Assembly: GCF_030678915.1 (NCBI RefSeq) | Contig: NZ_JAUUTZ010000010.1 | Span: 105,721 to 169,720, forward strand | Source: Paracoccus wurundjeri | Lineage (GTDB): Bacteria; Pseudomonadota; Alphaproteobacteria; Rhodobacterales; Rhodobacteraceae | DNA: 64,000 nt | Reading direction: 5' to 3' | Part shown: positions 32,274 through 40,045 of the stretch, piece by piece | How the letters are laid out: each line of letters begins with the position of its first letter | How positions within the stretch are numbered: the stretch's first letter is position 1 | Notes under the pieces: generated by a model | The model's input: only the letters and a program-made list of their open reading frames with translations | Told to the model about the DNA's origin: nothing | Databases searched by the model: none | Translations under genes and position numbers: made by a program

Positions 32274-34793
32274 TCATTCCATCACGTAACCCAAAGCGCG
32301 ATAACCCGCACGCCGCTTTGTCGCCATTCTTGCAAGGACGGGAACAGCACTATCGACATAATCGACGACCAAGACGTCTTTCTTGCCGGCATACTGACGA
32401 TGCAGCCGACCGACATATTGCGCCAGCGTGCCCTTCCAGGCGATCGGCATGGTAAGAAACAATGTGTCGAGCCGAGCATCATCAAATCCTTCGCCTATAT
32501 ATCGACCAGTGGCGAGAATCAGGCGCTCTGTGTTGTCGGCGACGTTCAAGGAAGAATCGGCCGTCTTACGGTCCTTCGCGGACATGCCGCCACGCAGAAC
32601 AACAAGATTCTTCACGAAACTCGAGAACCTCTGCTGTAGATATTCAAGATGATCCTTTCGCTCGGTAAGCACGATGGGCGAACGCTTGGCTTCAAGCGAA
32701 TTCAGGACATCGTCGAAGATCAAATCATTCCGAGCGCTGTCCTGTGCGATTGCTGCGTAGATTGCCGGCATCGATGGTCGCTCGTCCATCGCCAGGGATA
32801 ATGGGAGCTCAAATTCGGTAGATCGTTCGCGAGCGCGTTGTCGGATACCTCGCTCGAGAGCCTGCTCCTTTGCCTCAACTCGATGACGGATGGGGCCACA
32901 TTGCATGAAAATGATCGGGTGATGTCCATCTTTTCGGGCAACGGTTGCAGACAGGCCGGTCACGTAACGGGCCTTCGATCGCCGGGCGACAAGTTCAAAA
33001 CTCACCGCGGAAAGATGATGGCATTCATCGACGATCAGGTTTCCGTAATCGGCGACGATATCGTCCACCTCACCTTTGCGCACCAGGCTTTGGATAAGCG
33101 CGACATCCACAATGCCGGTCGGCCGCCGTTTTCCGCCGCCGATGGTGCCAATCTGTTTTCGGTCGATCTTCAGAAAGGAACTCAGGCGCTCCACCCATTG
33201 CGTCAGCAGTTCCCGGCGATGAACCAGAATCAGCGTATTCCGGGCACGATGGGCAATAAGGGCGGCCGCCACGACCGTCTTGCCAAAAGCAGTTGTAGCG
33301 GCAAGTACACCATTGTGATGGGCAGTGAGCGCGTCAAAAGCCTGGCGCTGCCGTTCTCGCAATTCCCCCTCAAACGACACGCTCGTCTGTAGCGGTCTTC
33401 CCTGTTCACGCTGATCATCGAATGTAACGTCACTGCCGCAACCCCGTATGAGTTCGACAACGTCGTCAATACATCCGCGCGGCAGGGCAATATGCCGGTT
33501 ATGAAGCTCTGCGCAGGAGATGATCCGGGGTTTCCCGAATGTCGGAAGGCGCATGGCCTGTGCGCGATAGAATTCCGGGTTTTGGAATGCGGCCAGGCGC
33601 ACCAGTCGAGCAATCATGGCTGGCGGCAGGTCAGTTCTATCGATGTAGACCTGATCCGCGAACGTGATCTTGATGCTCTGTGGAAGCACCGCGTTAAGTT
33701 CAGGCGGCTTGCTACGCCGCGACGGAGGCATTTTCCATGGTTCGTCCGCATGCTCGTCATCCACCGGCATCCGAACCCCCAGCACGCGTCCCGATAGTTC
33801 GGCTTCGTCTACAATCCTGAAAACCGTACTGGCCGGCAGTCTTGGCAGTGAAGACAGGAACGCCCACTGATCTTCATAGGGTTGTAGTTCGGCATCCACG
33901 AAGACGCTGTTACCCGCTTCCCGCGCATGTCTCTGCAGCGGAAGCGCGATCAGGTTGCCGAAACCGCCGAGCGGCATCGTGTCCTGGTTGGGAAAGAAGC
34001 GATCATACGAGGCGAAGCCGATTTCGGGCCGCTTTTCCATCGTTTCGGTGATCAGGGCTGCGCCAAGCTGCCGAGCTGCGCGTACCGGAACAGGTTCGGA
34101 AAAGAATATCCACACATGCCCGCCATTTCCCGATCTTGATCGTTCCAAGGCAGCGTGTATCCCCTTGGCATGGCAAATCTCCAGCAACGCCCTTGCATCT
34201 TCTGCCCAGGACTGCTTGTCGAAATCCGCGGCGAGGAACCAGCAGGTTTCATCTGTGAGCAAGGGATATACACCGGCGACAAAATCACCAGTGCCGCCGC
34301 CCCCGCCACGCAAATGCCTTTCGATAATGTCATCTGTTGGCGTGATAAAGGCTTGGTGGGGGCAGGCCCCACATTTCACCTTCGGCTTACCGCAGACACC
34401 TTTGACCCATTCATTGGAGCAGGCTGGGGAGTATCCGGAGCGTCCCGTTCTCTTGTTCTCCCATCGTATGGGGAAAACGTCAGGACGACCGGCGAACATG
34501 CGCTTGAACAGCCTGACTTTCTCTGACGACGGCGAATTGCTTGTTACGGGGGCATGCGTCGTCAGGGGCGGCGCGTTAGCTACGGCCCTTTCGGATTGTT
34601 GCTCTGCCTCGAGCGCGTACAGATCCCGCTGGAGCTTCTTTCGCCGAGCATCCAACGCGGACAGTTGCTGCCGAATCAGCGCTATTTTGGCACCGGTATC
34701 GTTCTGTCTTACCAATGTTGCCGCCCAAGCCTGCTCACCTATGGCCTCTTGGTGATAGACTGAAATGCGCGCCAGTAAAAGGCAGGGGATCAA
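32274..34793 (-). CDS. TOTE-type archaeo-eukaryotic primase fused to SF2 helicase
   Basis: The 839-residue product matches the TOTE conflict-system architecture. After an N-terminal coiled coil (about 25-70) comes an archaeo-eukaryotic primase domain (about 90-340) with a Cys cluster (YSPACSNEWVKGVCGKPKVKCGAC), CWFLAADFDKQSW with the metal-binding Asp pair, and ERSRSGNGGHVWIFF. A superfamily 2 helicase follows: Walker A ATTAFGKTVVAAALIAHR, LIVDECHHLSAVSFELV, GLSATVARKDG and TLAQYVGRLHRQ. Such proteins are predicted to act against foreign nucleic acid. The frame begins with TTG 34793 behind gagagac; no downstream Met precedes the conserved region closely. It stands alone on the minus strand at the island's right end. 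Confidence 0.85.
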   Translation of the reverse strand: MIPCLLLARISVYHQEAIGEQAWAATLVRQNDTGAKIALIRQQLSALDARRKKLQRDLYALEAEQQSERAVANAPPLTTHAPVTSNSPSSEKVRLFKRMFAGRPDVFPIRWENKRTGRSGYSPACSNEWVKGVCGKPKVKCGACPHQAFITPTDDIIERHLRGGGGGTGDFVAGVYPLLTDETCWFLAADFDKQSWAEDARALLEICHAKGIHAALERSRSGNGGHVWIFFSEPVPVRAARQLGAALITETMEKRPEIGFASYDRFFPNQDTMPLGGFGNLIALPLQRHAREAGNSVFVDAELQPYEDQWAFLSSLPRLPASTVFRIVDEAELSGRVLGVRMPVDDEHADEPWKMPPSRRSKPPELNAVLPQSIKITFADQVYIDRTDLPPAMIARLVRLAAFQNPEFYRAQAMRLPTFGKPRIISCAELHNRHIALPRGCIDDVVELIRGCGSDVTFDDQREQGRPLQTSVSFEGELRERQRQAFDALTAHHNGVLAATTAFGKTVVAAALIAHRARNTLILVHRRELLTQWVERLSSFLKIDRKQIGTIGGGKRRPTGIVDVALIQSLVRKGEVDDIVADYGNLIVDECHHLSAVSFELVARRSKARYVTGLSATVARKDGHHPIIFMQCGPIRHRVEAKEQALERGIRQRARERSTEFELPLSLAMDERPSMPAIYAAIAQDSARNDLIFDDVLNSLEAKRSPIVLTERKDHLEYLQQRFSSFVKNLVVLRGGMSAKDRKTADSSLNVADNTERLILATGRYIGEGFDDARLDTLFLTMPIAWKGTLAQYVGRLHRQYAGKKDVLVVDYVDSAVPVLARMATKRRAGYRALGYVME

Positions 34794-35244
34794 AATGTCT
34801 CTCAGCTTGCCTGACAGCTATTTCTAGGTACCGGGCGTGGTGCGCAGAACATCTGCTTCTCCTCATAATGGCTAAAGTCGCGGCAGAGCAAGCAATTGCA
34901 CCGGACGCTCTAAAGGTACTTTTCCTTGGCGAAAAAGGAAAAAATGGTGAGCAACGCTTCGGCTAACCCCTTGATTTCATTTAATCCGAAAGGGCGAATT
35001 GTGCGGCAATCCACACTTCCCAACATCTCATTCCCGCGAGGCTGGAAACCAGCCCGGGAAGAGCGGTATCAGCATATCGATTGGTGCGAAATTGACTGCT
35101 ATACCCGCTCCGATTGCATGCGGCCGCGGGAACGGGCCCGTAATCACCGGCTGAACCCTGCCAGTTTTCACGATGTGCAAGTTTCACCCTTTCTTCGTTT
35201 CAACCTGCGGGCGATAGTCCGGCAGGGAGAGAGGAGAAAAAGAC
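34794..35244. other. Non-coding right edge of the island
   Basis: 451 bases between the TOTE gene and the penicillin acylase. A 32-codon frame at 34868-34966 (MAKVAAEQAIAPDALKVLF and onward) is not recognised. A strong hairpin at 35031-35060 (outer TTCCC/GGGAA, inner GGCTGG-AAA-CCAGCC) may be a terminator or recombination scar. CGCTCCGA near 35108 matches 8 bases of the tRNA-Pro tail, too short to call an attachment site. The final 25 bases hold the ribosome site agagaggagaaaaag of the next gene. Confidence 0.4.
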
Positions 35245-37764
35245 ATGAGAACGAACTGGACATTCCTGGGGTTTCTGGCTGCCGGAACCGCCTTGTGGAG
35301 CATGCCGGTGGCGGCAGAACTCGCGTCGGGTGTCACGCGCGAGACGCGCGACGTGCCCGGGCTGGAACAGGCGGCCGAGATCATCATCGATCAATGGGGT
35401 GTGCCGCATATCTATGCCGGGTCGGATCGCGATGCGCTGTTTTTGCAAGGCTATAATGCCGCGCGTGATCGGCTATGGCAGATCGATCTGTGGCGCAAGC
35501 GTGGGCTGGGTCAGCTCGCGGAAAGCTTTGGTCCAAGTTTCGTCGATCAGGACAGAGCCGCCCGCATGTTCCTGTATCGTGGGGATATGGAAGCGGAATG
35601 GGCAGCCTATGGCCCGAACAGCAAACCTTATGCCGAAGCCTTCGTCGATGGCGTCAACGCCTATGTCCAGCAGGTTCTTGACCAAGAACTGCCGCTGCCG
35701 GTCGAATTCGGCCTGACCGGCTCGCAACCGGCGCTTTGGTCGACCGAGGATGTGGTGCGGATTCGCAGCCACGGCCTGACCCGTAATGCCGCGTCCGAGG
35801 TATCGCGCGCGCAGATCGCCTGTGAACACGGGATCGAGGCCGACGGACTGCGGCAGAAGCTGGAACCCGACTGGACCCCGACCGTTCCCGAGGGGCTGGA
35901 TCCTTGCACGATCCCCAAGGACGTTCTGGCCGAATATGAACTCGCCACTCAGAAGGTCGAATTTGTCGCACCGGACGAAAAGGCCGATGATGCCGCGCCA
36001 CCCGATGCTGCCCCGCCGGAAGAGACACCGCCTGCGGATATCGATCCGGCCCAGCCGGAAGCCGACGAGGAAATGCAGGAAGACGCAAAGCTGGATTCGA
36101 TAAGGTTTCTGCGCACCAGCGGGGCGAATGTCAGCGAGATCGGCTCGAACAACTGGACCATTGCCCCATCCCGGTCCGAGACCGGAAGACCGATCCTGGC
36201 CAACGATCCGCATCGTGACCATGGTGTGCCGTCGCTGCGCTATGTGGTGCATCTGAATTCGCCCGACATGTCGATCATCGGGGCGGGCGAGCCTGCGCTG
36301 CCCGGCATCTCGATCGGCCATAACGGAACGATCGGTTTCGGACTGACGATCTTCGCGGTCGATCAGGAAGATATCTTTGTCTACGAGTTGAATCCCGACA
36401 ATCCCGACCAGTACCGCTATGACGGCGAATGGGTCGACATGGAGGTGATCGAGGATCAGGTGGATGTCCGGGACGGTGCGCCGCAGGATATCGAGATGAA
36501 ATTCACCCGGCATGGCCCGGTCCTGAAGATCGATGAGGAGAACAACCGCGCTTTCGCCTTCCGCAGCGTCTGGTTCGAACCCGGCACCTCGGCCTATTTC
36601 GGCTCGGTCGACTATATGGGCGCGCAGAACTGGGATGAGTTCAGCACGGCGATGGAGCGTTTCTCGGCCCCGTCGGAAAATCAGGTCTATGCCGATGTCG
36701 AGGGCAATATCGGCTGGATCGTCGGCGCGATGTCGCCGCGGCGGTCCAACTGGGACGGCTTGCTGCCGGTGCCGGGGGATGGCAGCTATGAATGGGAGTT
36801 CCTCGACCGTTCGGAACTGCCGTCCTCGTATAATCCCGAAAAGGGCTGGTTCGCCACCGCGAACCAGATGAACCTGCCGGACGACTATCCCTATGAGCAG
36901 AACAAGGTCGGTTTCGAATGGTCCGACCCGTCGCGCTATCAGCGGATCGCCGAGGTGCTGGGCGAGGCCGAGAAAAGCTCGCTCGCCGATTCCATGGCAT
37001 TGCAGAATGACGATCACAGCATGATGCAGCGCCGTATCGTCGCGTTGTTGCAGGCGATCGAATTGCCGGAAGACGCGTCGGATGCGGATCGCGATGCGTT
37101 GGTGCTGATCCGGGACTGGGATGGCGTCACCTCGGCCGACAGCGCCGCGGCGGCGGTGGCCGAGGTGATGATCGGCAAACATCTGATCAAGCTGACCGGC
37201 GAGCGTGTTCTGGGCGGGGATCTGGTCGATCTTCTGGGCCGCAGTTCACTGACAGCGGTCGTCGATCTGCTGGAAACGCCCGATGACCGGCTTGGAGACG
37301 ATCCCGCACAGGCACGCGACGAGATTCTGGCGGCGGCGCTTTCGGCGGCGGTTGATGAGACGACCGAACTTCTGGGCAAGGATATGCAGGACTGGCGCTG
37401 GAGTGATCTGCACAAGGCGCATTTCGTCAGCCCGCTTGGCACGCTTGCGCCCGAGCGTCTGGCCGAGCAGATGGACGTTGGGCCGCTTGCCATGGGTGGC
37501 TCGGCCTTCAGTCCGCGTGCGGCCAGTTACAATGATGCGTTCCGGGTTACGTCAGGCGCGTCGTTCCGGATGGTGCTGGATGTGGGGAATTGGGATGACA
37601 GCCGCTTTATCAATACGCCCGGTCAGTCCGGCGATCCGATGAGCGCGCATTACCGCGATCTGGCGCCGCTTTGGGCGGCGGGCGAATATGCCCCGCTGGT
37701 CTATACCCGCGACGCGGTCGAGCGCGCCGCGCGCCATCAGATCACGCTGAATCCGGGCGAATGA
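35245..37764 (+). CDS. Penicillin acylase family protein (periplasmic Ntn hydrolase)
   Basis: Members are autocatalytically processed amidases that cleave acyl-homoserine lactones or beta-lactam side chains; the real substrate here is unknown. The 839-residue precursor has a signal peptide (WTFLGFLAAGTALWSMPVAA) and an alpha subunit to about 230. A Pro/Asp/Glu-rich spacer runs about 235-290. The beta subunit would begin at the nucleophile Ser301 (GSNNWTIAPS). NDPHRDHGVPSLRYVVHL, GISIGHNGTIGFGLTIF and the conserved Asn-containing DVEGNIGWIVGA support the assignment. A strong ribosome site precedes the ATG. The unusually long acidic spacer would be removed on maturation. Confidence 0.92.
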   Translation: MRTNWTFLGFLAAGTALWSMPVAAELASGVTRETRDVPGLEQAAEIIIDQWGVPHIYAGSDRDALFLQGYNAARDRLWQIDLWRKRGLGQLAESFGPSFVDQDRAARMFLYRGDMEAEWAAYGPNSKPYAEAFVDGVNAYVQQVLDQELPLPVEFGLTGSQPALWSTEDVVRIRSHGLTRNAASEVSRAQIACEHGIEADGLRQKLEPDWTPTVPEGLDPCTIPKDVLAEYELATQKVEFVAPDEKADDAAPPDAAPPEETPPADIDPAQPEADEEMQEDAKLDSIRFLRTSGANVSEIGSNNWTIAPSRSETGRPILANDPHRDHGVPSLRYVVHLNSPDMSIIGAGEPALPGISIGHNGTIGFGLTIFAVDQEDIFVYELNPDNPDQYRYDGEWVDMEVIEDQVDVRDGAPQDIEMKFTRHGPVLKIDEENNRAFAFRSVWFEPGTSAYFGSVDYMGAQNWDEFSTAMERFSAPSENQVYADVEGNIGWIVGAMSPRRSNWDGLLPVPGDGSYEWEFLDRSELPSSYNPEKGWFATANQMNLPDDYPYEQNKVGFEWSDPSRYQRIAEVLGEAEKSSLADSMALQNDDHSMMQRRIVALLQAIELPEDASDADRDALVLIRDWDGVTSADSAAAAVAEVMIGKHLIKLTGERVLGGDLVDLLGRSSLTAVVDLLETPDDRLGDDPAQARDEILAAALSAAVDETTELLGKDMQDWRWSDLHKAHFVSPLGTLAPERLAEQMDVGPLAMGGSAFSPRAASYNDAFRVTSGASFRMVLDVGNWDDSRFINTPGQSGDPMSAHYRDLAPLWAAGEYAPLVYTRDAVERAARHQITLNPGE

Positions 37765-37770
37765 ACGAAC

Positions 37771-37800
37771 CTGCCGGGGCGCAGTGCTGTGTCCCGGCAG
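37771..37800 (+). terminator. Hairpin after the penicillin acylase gene
   Basis: CTGCCGGG (37771-37778) pairs perfectly with CCCGGCAG (37793-37800) around a 14-base loop, 6 bases after the stop. There is no clear T-run, so it is a possible weak terminator. Confidence 0.4.
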
Positions 37801-37864
37801 TCATTAGCCGGTAAAGATGCCGGCACCGGTTTCGAGACGGATGGCCCGCATCGCTTCGGGCATG

Positions 37865-37896
37865 AAAAAACCCCCGCGAGTTACAACCTCCGGGGG
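37865..37896 (-). terminator. Rho-independent terminator of the DUF1127 gene
   Basis: Read on the minus strand, CCCCCG and CGGGGG (37891-37896 and 37871-37876) form a stem followed by a run of six T (37865-37870), 24 bases after the DUF1127 stop. This is a classic intrinsic terminator. Confidence 0.8.
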
Positions 37897-37919
37897 TTCG
37901 TTCATCTGGTTGCTTTGGC

Positions 37920-38114
37920 TCAGTAGCCGCGTGCAATCCGCTCGATGTCGCCGCGGTTCAGGCCGATATCGTCCAGTTCACGGTCCGACAGGCGGCTCAG
38001 CTCACGACGAGTCTTGCGTGCTTCATTCCACGACCCGATCATCGAGACCAATTTTGCGACGACATTGCCAACCCCGCCAACGGCTACGCTGCGGTTCGTT
38101 TCAATGACGGACAT
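37920..38114 (-). CDS. DUF1127 domain small protein
   Basis: A 64-residue basic protein. Residues 25-60 (IGSWNEARKTRRELSRLSDRELDDIGLNRGDIERIARG) are the DUF1127 domain, in which RxLxxLxDxxLxDIGL...DI is the signature. In other alphaproteobacteria such small arginine-rich proteins bind RNA and influence phosphate or stress-responsive sRNA networks. The role here is only inferred from the family. Flanked by its own terminator, so monocistronic. The roughly 180 bases upstream, AT-rich around 38200-38260, carry no other gene. Confidence 0.9.
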   Translation of the reverse strand: MSVIETNRSVAVGGVGNVVAKLVSMIGSWNEARKTRRELSRLSDRELDDIGLNRGDIERIARGY

Positions 38115-38298
38115 CTTATCACCTGTATTCAGATTGCCCGATCTGCGGGCATGTTTCGGATAAGCAGGAGATAGATTGTGCAGTTGCAGAATTGTAGGCG
38201 CATAAATGGCAATGCAGCTATGCGTTTTTCGCGCAGTAGGTGAATTTTTGGTTAATGCTGCGATGCGGCATATTTGTGGCTTTTACCGGGCCGGTTAT

Positions 38299-39030
38299 TC
38301 AATCGGGGCCCTTTTGCCAATCGCCCAGCACTGCCTGCCACAAGGTCATTGCCGCAACGGCAGCGGTATCGGCACGCAGGATACGCGGCCCAAGGCTGAT
38401 TCGCGTCACCGCGGCCATCCCGGACAGCCGCGCGCGCTCGGCATTAGAGAAACCGCCCTCGGGGCCGACAAGAATCGCCCACGGACCGCGAGGCAGTTCC
38501 GATAATGTCTGAACGGGACCCGCCATGACCTCATCCGCCCACAGAATCCGCCGCCGCTCGTCCCAGTCATCAAGAAGCCGCGGCAGGGAAACAAGATCGC
38601 CGACCTTGGGCACATAGGTTCCGCCACATTGCTCGGCCGCCTCGATGGCATGGGCTTGCAGCCGGTCTTGCCGGATCCTCTCGGAATTGGTGAATTCGGT
38701 CTGAACCGGCTGGATCCGGGAGGCGCCCATCTCGGCGGCTTTCTCGACGATGAAATCGGTGCGCGCCTTCTTGATCGGCGCGAAGAGCAGCCAGAGATCC
38801 GGGGGATCGCGCTGCGGCGCGGTCTGCGCGACGATTTCAAGGCTGCCGCCGCGTTTTCCCGCCTGAACGATCCGCGCCGACCATTCGCCGTCGCGCCCGT
38901 TGAAGACCAGGATGTCGTCGCCCGCACGCAGACGCATGACGCCCGACAGGTAATGCGCTTGTGCTGCCTCGACCGGGACGGGTTGTCCCTTGGCCATCGG
39001 GTGATCTATGTAAAGCCTGATCCTTGCCAT
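38299..39030 (-). CDS. rsmE: 16S rRNA (uracil-1498-N3)-methyltransferase
   Basis: RsmE methylates U1498 in the decoding centre of 16S rRNA. The 243-residue product has an N-terminal PUA-like domain (about 1-70, HYLSGVMRLRAGDDILVFNGRDGEW). The SPOUT methyltransferase shows LLFAPIKKARTDFIVEKAAEMGASRIQPV, and the knot motifs WAILVGPEGGFSNAE and ISLGPRILRADTAAVAAM. The length is normal. It is divergent from ubiA, with start codons only 14 bases apart, so the two promoters must overlap the opposing gene or its leader. Confidence 0.94.
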   Translation of the reverse strand: MARIRLYIDHPMAKGQPVPVEAAQAHYLSGVMRLRAGDDILVFNGRDGEWSARIVQAGKRGGSLEIVAQTAPQRDPPDLWLLFAPIKKARTDFIVEKAAEMGASRIQPVQTEFTNSERIRQDRLQAHAIEAAEQCGGTYVPKVGDLVSLPRLLDDWDERRRILWADEVMAGPVQTLSELPRGPWAILVGPEGGFSNAERARLSGMAAVTRISLGPRILRADTAAVAAMTLWQAVLGDWQKGPD

Positions 39031-39044
39031 GATGGGCAGACGCT

Positions 39045-39983
39045 ATGCAAAGCCAGACGAAAAAGCCAGAGACAGTCGCAGATGCACCGGCGGGAAACTG
39101 GGTGGACCGCTATGCGCCGGAAGCATGGAGGCCGTTTCTGCATCTGAGCCGCGCCGACCGGCCCATCGGAACATGGCTGCTGCTGCTGCCCTGCTGGTGG
39201 GGGATCGGGCTGGCGATGATGGCGGATGCGCCCCTGTGGCGCGACCTGTGGATCGCGATTGCCTGCGGGCTGGGGGCGCTGGTGATGCGCGGGGCCGGTT
39301 GCACATGGAACGATATCACCGACCGGAAGATCGACGATCAGGTGGCCCGCACCAGATCCCGCCCATTGCCATCGGGCCGGGTGACGCTGCAAGGGGCTTA
39401 TATCTGGCTGGTCGCGCAGGCTCTGATGGGCTTCGTGATCCTGCTGACCCTTGGCTCTGCGGCAATCTGGATGGGCGTGGCGTCTCTGGCGCTGGTGGCG
39501 ATCTATCCTTTCGCCAAGCGCTTCACATGGTGGCCGCAAATCTTCCTGGGCTTTGCCTTCAACTGGGGCGTCATGCTGGCCTATGCCGCACATATGGGGC
39601 GGCTGGATATCGCGCCGGTGATCGCGTGGCTGGCGGGAATCGCCTGGACGATCTTCTACGATACCATTTATGCCCATCAGGATATCGAGGACGATACGCT
39701 GATCGGCGTCAAATCCACCGCCCGCCTGTTCGGCGATGACAGTCCGCGCATTCTGGGCGGCTTTGCCCTGCTGACGGTTCTGCTTCTGGCGGTGGCGATC
39801 TCACTTACGGGTCGCAATCTGTTGATAGGCTGGCTGGGGCTGGCCGGGTTCGCGGGCCATCTGTTCTGGCAGCTAAGAATTTTCCAGCCAGATCAAAATG
39901 ATATCTGCCTGCGCCTGTTCCGCTCGAATCGCGATGCCGGGCTGATACTGGCGATATTTCTCGCATTGGCGGGACTTGTGTGA
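39045..39983 (+). CDS. ubiA: 4-hydroxybenzoate octaprenyltransferase
   Basis: UbiA attaches the polyprenyl chain to 4-hydroxybenzoate in the inner membrane, an early step of ubiquinone synthesis. The 312-residue protein has eight to nine hydrophobic segments. It also carries the two Asp-rich prenyl-diphosphate motifs, NDITDRKIDDQ near 88-98 and YDTIYAHQDIEDD near 206-218. RSRPLPSGRV following the first motif is also characteristic. The 5' end lies back to back with rsmE. An alternative product would be another UbiA-family prenyltransferase, but the motifs fit UbiA itself closely. Confidence 0.93.
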   Translation: MQSQTKKPETVADAPAGNWVDRYAPEAWRPFLHLSRADRPIGTWLLLLPCWWGIGLAMMADAPLWRDLWIAIACGLGALVMRGAGCTWNDITDRKIDDQVARTRSRPLPSGRVTLQGAYIWLVAQALMGFVILLTLGSAAIWMGVASLALVAIYPFAKRFTWWPQIFLGFAFNWGVMLAYAAHMGRLDIAPVIAWLAGIAWTIFYDTIYAHQDIEDDTLIGVKSTARLFGDDSPRILGGFALLTVLLLAVAISLTGRNLLIGWLGLAGFAGHLFWQLRIFQPDQNDICLRLFRSNRDAGLILAIFLALAGLV

Positions 39984-40045
39984 TTGCGCCAGCCGGATGC
40001 CGGGGCTAGACCTTCCCGGCTTGCAACAACCCCGAGGTGCCGCAG

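Larger units (their letters stand above)
10058..35244. other. Accessory (defence) island between tRNA-Pro and the penicillin acylase gene
   Basis: The stretch between two ordinary chromosomal blocks carries only accessory functions: a phosphorothioation operon, a membrane-methyltransferase, IS debris, mcrBC, a stand-alone tyrosine recombinase, a Tn7-like transposition module and a TOTE primase-helicase. Base composition is visibly uneven, with AT-richer stretches at 16840-18710 and 25560-25890. The exact boundaries are not defined: the left limit is taken as the base after tRNA-Pro and the right limit as the base before the penicillin acylase start. No long direct repeat of the tRNA 3' end was seen at the right side. 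It may be a mosaic of several insertions rather than one element. Confidence 0.75.

Noticed and set aside
34868..34966. 32-codon plus-strand frame at the island edge
   Set aside because: Too short, no homology recognised, no ribosome site; could equally be chance.
35100..35125. CGCTCCGA match to the tRNA-Pro 3' end as a right attachment site
   Set aside because: Eight identical bases are expected by chance in this length of sequence; the adjacent bases do not match.
10058..35244. CRISPR array or Cas genes for the Tn7-like element
   Set aside because: I looked for regularly spaced direct repeats and cas-like frames in the island and saw none.
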